Below, piece by piece: positions 60,003 to 64,000 of a stretch of DNA of 64,000 bases (position 1 is its first letter; the number at the start of each line of letters is the position of its first letter). The notes beneath the pieces are model-generated. The model did no database searches. It saw only the letters and a program-made list of their open reading frames with translations, and was not told where the DNA came from. The translations under genes were made by a program, and so were the position numbers. Source of the DNA: FACHB-1406 sp034189065. GTDB taxonomy: Bacteria; Cyanobacteriota; Cyanobacteriia; Cyanobacteriales; Spirulinaceae. Location of the stretch: contig JAXHVQ010000004.1 of NCBI GenBank assembly GCA_034189065.1, positions 43,343 through 107,342 of the forward strand, given 5' to 3'.

Positions 60003-60941
60003 TTAAGGCTGCGAGCGATCGCGATCTCGTTCGCCAGCAGCGCCCCATAGCGCAATAGCTGCGCCAACTAATAAAACCAATGCACCCGCAGCGACTAACC
60101 ATCCTGGTACTTCCCCAAAGATTATAAACCCCAAAACGCTAGACCCCAAGGGTTCAAATAAAATTGCGATCGCAACGAAGGTGGGCGAGACCCAGCGCAC
60201 GGCCCAATTAATGCTTGTATGTCCCAGCAGTTGGGAGATGAGGGCCATGAGCAAAAGATAGAGGTAAACGGGGGTTGGGTAGCCGGAGTACCCAGTTCCA
60301 AACAGCCAAGGCAGAGGAAATAGTACGGCGGCGGCGCTACTGTAGGCAATGGCAGCATAGTGTCCCGTCCCCAACCCTCGTCGTTGGGCTTCGCGTCCCA
60401 AGAGGAGGTACAAGCTCGCCATCCACGCGCCAATGAGGGCGAGGGCATCTCCCAGAAGGGGGTTGGGGGCGCTGCTGGTTTGCCCCCCGCCCAGGGCAAT
60501 GCAGAGACCGCCCGCTAGCGCTAGGGCGATGCCGACACAGGTGGTGGGAGTGGGCCTTTCTCGGAACCTCAACCAGCCCAATAAGGCAACCCAAATAGGG
60601 TTGGTGGTGACGAGGGCGGTGGAGGCGGCAATGGAGGTGAAGGAGAGGGAGGTAATCCAAGTTGCAAAATGGATTGCCAGACACAAACCGGCTGCCCCCG
60701 CACAGACTATGGCGCTTTTGGGGGCAGAGGTGCGCGCGAGCGATCGCCAGGTGGGAAGGAGCGCGATCGCGGCTAAAATTAAACGCGAGGCTGCTAGAAA
60801 TAAGCTAAACCCGACGCTAGAACGACCCGTCGCTTCTACCGCCAAGCGCACCCAAATCGCTGCGGTTGAGACGGCAAAAACCGCGATCGCTAAAATAAGC
60901 CAAACTTGAAAGGATGAAGGTCTGTCGGGGAGTTTCAACAT
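60003..60941 (-). CDS. EamA/DMT-family transporter
   Basis: The protein has 312 residues from ATG 60941 (MLKLPDRPSSFQVWLILAIA); 15 more codons are open. Ten membrane helices form the duplicated five-helix EamA repeat. AASRLILAAIALLPTWRSLA and TTNPIWVALLGWLRFRERPT belong to the first half, AIAILFEPLGSSVLGFIIFG and EVPGWLVAAGALVLLVG to the second. It is probably an exporter of amino acids or other small metabolites, with no specificity readable. The C-terminus ends in a short Asp/Arg tail. It is divergent from the DUF1823 gene. Confidence 0.9.
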   Translation of the reverse strand: MLKLPDRPSSFQVWLILAIAVFAVSTAAIWVRLAVEATGRSSVGFSLFLAASRLILAAIALLPTWRSLARTSAPKSAIVCAGAAGLCLAIHFATWITSLSFTSIAASTALVTTNPIWVALLGWLRFRERPTPTTCVGIALALAGGLCIALGGGQTSSAPNPLLGDALALIGAWMASLYLLLGREAQRRGLGTGHYAAIAYSSAAAVLFPLPWLFGTGYSGYPTPVYLYLLLMALISQLLGHTSINWAVRWVSPTFVAIAILFEPLGSSVLGFIIFGEVPGWLVAAGALVLLVGAAIALWGAAGERDRDRSQP

Positions 60942-61195
60942 TTTCGATTTTCTTAATCCCCAACCTCTTGCAAAGTTGTACGACAACGTGGCATAATAAA
61001 TACTCAGGTGACTGGAACCCCAATCCCCAGTTTCACCCCCCCTCCTCCCCTTTCCCCAAGGGGGGGAGGCCCCTTTTGAATGTGCGTTCGGTTCTATTGC
61101 TGAGGTTAAAAGGGAAATCTACTCCATTGCCTCTTGCACAAAGACCTCTGACTTTGGGAAAATTCAACTTTCCCCCTCAATTGTTGCCAACGCTG

Positions 61196-61555
61196 ATGTC
61201 CGACTTACCCCCCTTAAACCAGGACACCCTTTGGGCTATCCTCAACGAAGACCTCGACGATAACACTGTCAACGCCTTAGTTTGGCACTACTTAGGCTAT
61301 CGCTACGACCAGGAAAGTCAAACTTGGGACAATAGCGAGGTTCCCCAGGAGTGGCGCGCCGAATACCCCCAGCCTCCAGATTTTATCGCCAATCGCCCTC
61401 CCACGGTCAAACTGACTCGTTCGATTCCCAAGGAAAATAAGCAACTTTTAAAGGAAAAGTTGGGCTTTAAGGGATATAAGATAGGAGAATTTGGCCCTGG
61501 GCAAACCCGCCGCGCGACGATGGCGAATTGGTTGTTGAGCTATATGCAACAGTAG
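61196..61555 (+). CDS. DUF1823 family protein
   Basis: The 119-residue protein starts at ATG 61196 (MSDLPPLNQDTLWAILNEDL), although the frame is open to 60914. The upstream part is low-complexity DNA and not conserved. DDNTVNALVWHYLGYRYDQE, PQEWRAEYPQPPDFIANRPP and LLKEKLGFKGYKIGEFGPGQ match this family, which is found in cyanobacteria and plastids. It is soluble, with unknown function. The complete family domain is present. Confidence 0.87.
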   Translation: MSDLPPLNQDTLWAILNEDLDDNTVNALVWHYLGYRYDQESQTWDNSEVPQEWRAEYPQPPDFIANRPPTVKLTRSIPKENKQLLKEKLGFKGYKIGEFGPGQTRRATMANWLLSYMQQ

Positions 61556-61629
61556 GGAAATGAAGAGTTCGCCAGTTGTGATTGATGAGCGATCTTAAAT
61601 CATAGCTCCTGACGGATGTGAATTCTGAG

Positions 61630-61950
61630 TTATGGCTCGGTGCAGACAAAGCTTGTGTACAATCGGCTATCGTTGCCATCGTTATCAAAATCAACAGCTT
61701 TCAAATGATGTCCTGCACCTTCGCCATTCTTATTAGGATAGCTCAAAACATCTAAATTATAATCTGGGCTATATTCAGGCAAATACTCTAAATGTATTTT
61801 AGGCATTTCCTTTTCTATTTTTTGAAGATATTCTGCTTTTTTGTGAAAACTGGTATTATCTAAAATCATCACAATTTTAGGACTTTTCTCCTCAAAATCC
61901 TCCCGGAGGTTACCAGCGGCAACCCATATAGCAAAAAGCTGAAAATTCAA
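61630..61950 (-). pseudogene. IS630-type transposase remnant
   Basis: The 106-residue frame (TTG start) contains KIVMILDNTSFHKKAEYLQK and IHLEYLPEYSPDYNL, the DDE_3 catalytic region of IS630 transposases (Asp of VMILDN; PEYSPDYNLIE normally follows). After YNL the sequence changes abruptly to DVLSYPNKNGEGAGHHLKAV followed by DFDNDGND and ends in FVCTEP, which does not look like a transposase. The N-terminal two thirds of the transposase are missing. It is therefore a fragment joined to another protein's end. Confidence 0.7.
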
Positions 61951-62018
61951 ACAAAAATAAAGGCACCTAACAAGAGAAACCAGCGAATACTAGTTGCAAT
62001 TGTCTGTAGTTTCTTCAT
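61947..62018 (-). pseudogene. Orphan signal-peptide-like fragment
   Basis: ATG 62018 starts a 23-residue frame, MKKLQTIATSIRWFLLLGAF followed by IFV, then TGA. It reads like the signal peptide or anchor of a secreted protein and stops where the IS630 remnant begins. With the non-transposase tail at 61630-61760 it may be the two ends of one secreted-protein gene broken by an IS630 insertion and later deletions. Confidence 0.35.
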
Positions 62019-62199
62019 CAAAAATTTGTGGGGGTTGACCCCGACCTCATAAATTGGGTAGGAAACGAACATTAACGAATGAATAGCTACTCTAACGAAT
62101 GTCGTTTCCTGTTTGCCAAGTAAGCCTATTGCACGTTAGAGCAATGCAACTTTGGTCGGTCGTTAGTTTTTCGCAGATCCTTATATTTTAGTTAAGGAA

Positions 62200-63324
62200 T
62201 TACAAACCAGTAACCTCGCGGAGATACCCTCGCGCCATGAGCGCATACTCTAAAGACTCCATTCCATAATCGGTCATTGTCGTATTGGGGTCTTGCTCTG
62301 CTTCTACCATTAACCACCCTTGATAGTTAGCGTTAGCCAGTTCTTGCAAAATTGGCTCAAAATCGATCGCCCCTGTTGCTATATCTCCAGGAACAGTAAA
62401 CACTCCATCGCGAATAGCACTTAAAAAGCTTTTTTCACTATTTACCGCGTTGGTGAGTTTATCCTCACGAATATTTTTCATGTGAACGTGCTTGATGCGA
62501 TCCCTATACTTTTTAGCAACTTCGAGGGGCAAGCCGAAGATATCGACTCCCGGATACTCTAGTGCCATTGCATAGCTAATATGACCGGTATCCAGCAGCA
62601 AATGAACGGAGTTGGGATCGGTATTTGTCATGAGGCGATCGATATCGGCGACGGTTGCTACTGCCGTTCCGACATGGGGATGGTAACACAACACTTTTCC
62701 TGCTGCATTTGCCCTTCTTCCTAACTCATTTAATCCATCAGTCAATTGTTTCCACCGGGCATCGGTAAGGATAGGTCGATTAGTTAAAGGATCGATCGGT
62801 TGTTGATGAACGGCTTCTCCAAGTTCGGCGACAACGATGATATTACTATCAAAATTGTTCATGAACGCTATCTGTTCGTCTAAGATTCTGTAGCTTTCAT
62901 CTGCCGCCCCAATGGTGAAGAAAGTTCCTACCCAGGGTTCGGAAATCGTTAAACCGCGCGTCTCTAGGTCTTGTTTCAACACGGCAACATCCTTGGGAAA
63001 TTTAGGCGCTCCTTGAGTCCCTTTAAACTCTGAGAGTGCAATCTCGCTCATAATCTGTTTGTCGGAAATTGGAGGATCGAGATCGATAGTGAGATCGTCG
63101 CTGTTGCTCCAACCGGTAGGGGTAATGCCTAAGCGAACGTTTGCAGGGTCAAAAGTTGGGTCGATAAGGGCGAGGGTTAGAGCGCTAGAAAAACCAATGG
63201 AATTGAGACCCGTACTTGCATGGGCGGGAAGGGGGCGAGTTATCCCAATTAAGATTGCCATCCCTAAAGAGATCGCCAAACGGCTGATTTGTTTCAACAT
63301 AAATTTGAGTTCTTTTTGTTTCAT
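62200..63324 (-). CDS. Exported IolE-like sugar isomerase/dehydratase family protein
   Basis: The protein has 374 residues from ATG 63324 (MKQKELKFMLKQISR); the ATG at 63300 is also possible. A hydrophobic signal segment LAISLGMAILIGITRPLPAH follows, ending at about AHA-STGL. The rest is a xylose-isomerase-like TIM barrel close to IolE (myo-inosose dehydratase): LGITPTGWSNSDD, MSEIALSEFKGTQGAPKFPK, LLLDTGHISYAM (metal Asp/His) and GWLMVEAEQDPNTTM (metal Glu). IolE itself is cytoplasmic, so the signal peptide is unusual. Other iol genes are absent. The next gene on this strand upstream is the GH15 remnant. Confidence 0.85.
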   Translation of the reverse strand: MKQKELKFMLKQISRLAISLGMAILIGITRPLPAHASTGLNSIGFSSALTLALIDPTFDPANVRLGITPTGWSNSDDLTIDLDPPISDKQIMSEIALSEFKGTQGAPKFPKDVAVLKQDLETRGLTISEPWVGTFFTIGAADESYRILDEQIAFMNNFDSNIIVVAELGEAVHQQPIDPLTNRPILTDARWKQLTDGLNELGRRANAAGKVLCYHPHVGTAVATVADIDRLMTNTDPNSVHLLLDTGHISYAMALEYPGVDIFGLPLEVAKKYRDRIKHVHMKNIREDKLTNAVNSEKSFLSAIRDGVFTVPGDIATGAIDFEPILQELANANYQGWLMVEAEQDPNTTMTDYGMESLEYALMARGYLREVTGL

Positions 63325-63554
63325 TTTTTCTGGTATTTGTATCGCGAGAATTGCCCTGTTGTTACCCATTAACAACGTTCTCGCGAAATTGTTCGTCAGA
63401 GGAAGCAGGAGGAACAGAGGAAGAAAACCTTCTGCTTCACTCCTGTGTGAATTAGAGCCAGTTCTCAAACCTGACATTTTCAGCGTAAATATTGAGGAAG
63501 CAGGGGAAGAAAAGCAGTTGCCCTCTTCCCTCTGTCTTCAAGGGGCAAAGCCCC

Positions 63555-64000
63555 TTAATACCCCCCTTTAGCAACATCGTAAGAATCCCAAACATTCTTA
63601 TCGGTCAAAGACTTGACCAACTTGACATACTCGGCATGAGTCCAAGCTAAAGGAGTTGCACCGTTAGTTGCTTCCCCGATCTCGTAGTGATGAGTGCTAT
63701 TGTCTCCCACACCATCCCAAACCTGTTCGGGAAGCACGAAACTATCGTTAGCAAAATACTCCATCCCTAGAACGTAAGTATCGCGAAGTTGTTTGACCTG
63801 ACTATTGCTAATCGTACCGCCATTCTTCGCCTTAACTTTTGCCAGCTCGTAGTGACCTCGTTCGCCAGTGAAGAACGGTCAAACCCGTCCTCGTCGAAGC
63901 TCTTTTTGACCGCCATCGCGAAAATTGCTACCATCGTTGGTTTGTTCCCCGTAGCCGTCATAGTTATAGCGTCGGAAGCCTGGATACTGAACCCCATTGA
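63555..64000 (-). pseudogene. GH15 glucoamylase-type gene, 3' part, with an in-frame stop
   Basis: The frame runs from the window edge with PGFRRYNYDGYGEQTNDGS. After GRV it meets TGA (63879-63881) where homologues have Trp (GRVWPFFTGERGHYELA), then continues in the same frame with PFFTGERGHYELAKVKAKNG and FVLPEQVWDGVGDN to a stop at 63555. Family marks are GEATNGATPLAWTHAEYVKL near the end. GH15 enzymes remove glucose from starch or glycogen ends. The single TGG-to-TGA change splits an otherwise good frame, so it is a recent nonsense mutation or a sequencing error. The 5' part lies outside the window. Confidence 0.8.

Noticed and set aside
61630..61950. Active IS630 element
   Set aside because: Most of the transposase is missing, no terminal inverted repeats were found, and the frame ends in unrelated sequence.
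63879..63881. TGA read as selenocysteine or tryptophan
   Set aside because: The family has Trp at this place, no SECIS-like hairpin was seen, and many other genes here end in TGA, so the standard code applies.

Overview
The window comes from a cyanobacterium. The octamer GCGATCGC (HIP1) occurs throughout, and several genes belong to cyanobacterial families: Psb32, NdhD, a Zam-type RNase R homologue, DUF1815, DUF3181, DUF1823, an SphS-like kinase with PhoU, and XisH/XisI. Intergenic DNA is full of heptameric tandem repeats, hairpin repeats and small inverted-repeat elements, as in repeat-rich filamentous cyanobacteria. I cannot name the genus.

Layout. 1-7.6 kb: hypothetical genes, wecB with a decayed copy of its own tail, a TPR protein, a copper-chaperone-like protein, and two genes sharing a duplicated C-terminal module (one fused to a Phd-type antitoxin domain). 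8-17 kb: zam, a TPR-CHAT protein divergent from a two-partner-secretion transporter, and gpmI. 17.6-24.7 kb: psb32, cobH, a seven-repeat CRISPR array without cas genes, a membrane protein, dapB and a CHASE2-PAS-GGDEF cyclase. 25-35.4 kb: an AT-rich dynamin-like GTPase gene, a GST, an HdrB-like protein, xisH-xisI followed by a PD-(D/E)XK protein, a GHL10-like glycoside hydrolase, a DUF442 phosphatase, an aldo/keto reductase, a small XRE regulator and an Rpn-type nuclease. 35.4-50 kb: an ABC-F ATPase, a PLP lyase, an acyl desaturase, a GatD-like amidotransferase, a GT-C glycosyltransferase, sphS-phoU, an ABC1 kinase and small conserved proteins. 50-64 kb: ndhD with a one-base frameshift, a run of small genes ending in a methyltransferase, a divergent pair centred on a 55-nt perfect palindrome, a PQQ-type sugar dehydrogenase lipoprotein, an M14 carboxypeptidase, an EamA transporter, an IS630 remnant, an exported IolE-like protein and a GH15 glucoamylase with an in-frame stop.

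Most genes are ordinary metabolic or photosynthetic genes. The unusual content is what mobile DNA has done. Two genes (3137-3529 and 54213-54903) are each interrupted by a different short inverted-repeat element flanked by TA. In both cases, removing the element plus one TA on paper restores one uninterrupted reading frame (81 and 187 codons). The second broken gene shares a 55-nt palindrome with a divergent HTH-TPR regulator, so that both genes begin with the same ribosome-binding site and the same five codons. This pair is the best candidate here for an undescribed system. No tRNA or rRNA gene, and no complete insertion sequence, was recognised. All coordinates and reading frames were worked out by eye. 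Family assignments rest on recognised motifs, not on database searches.
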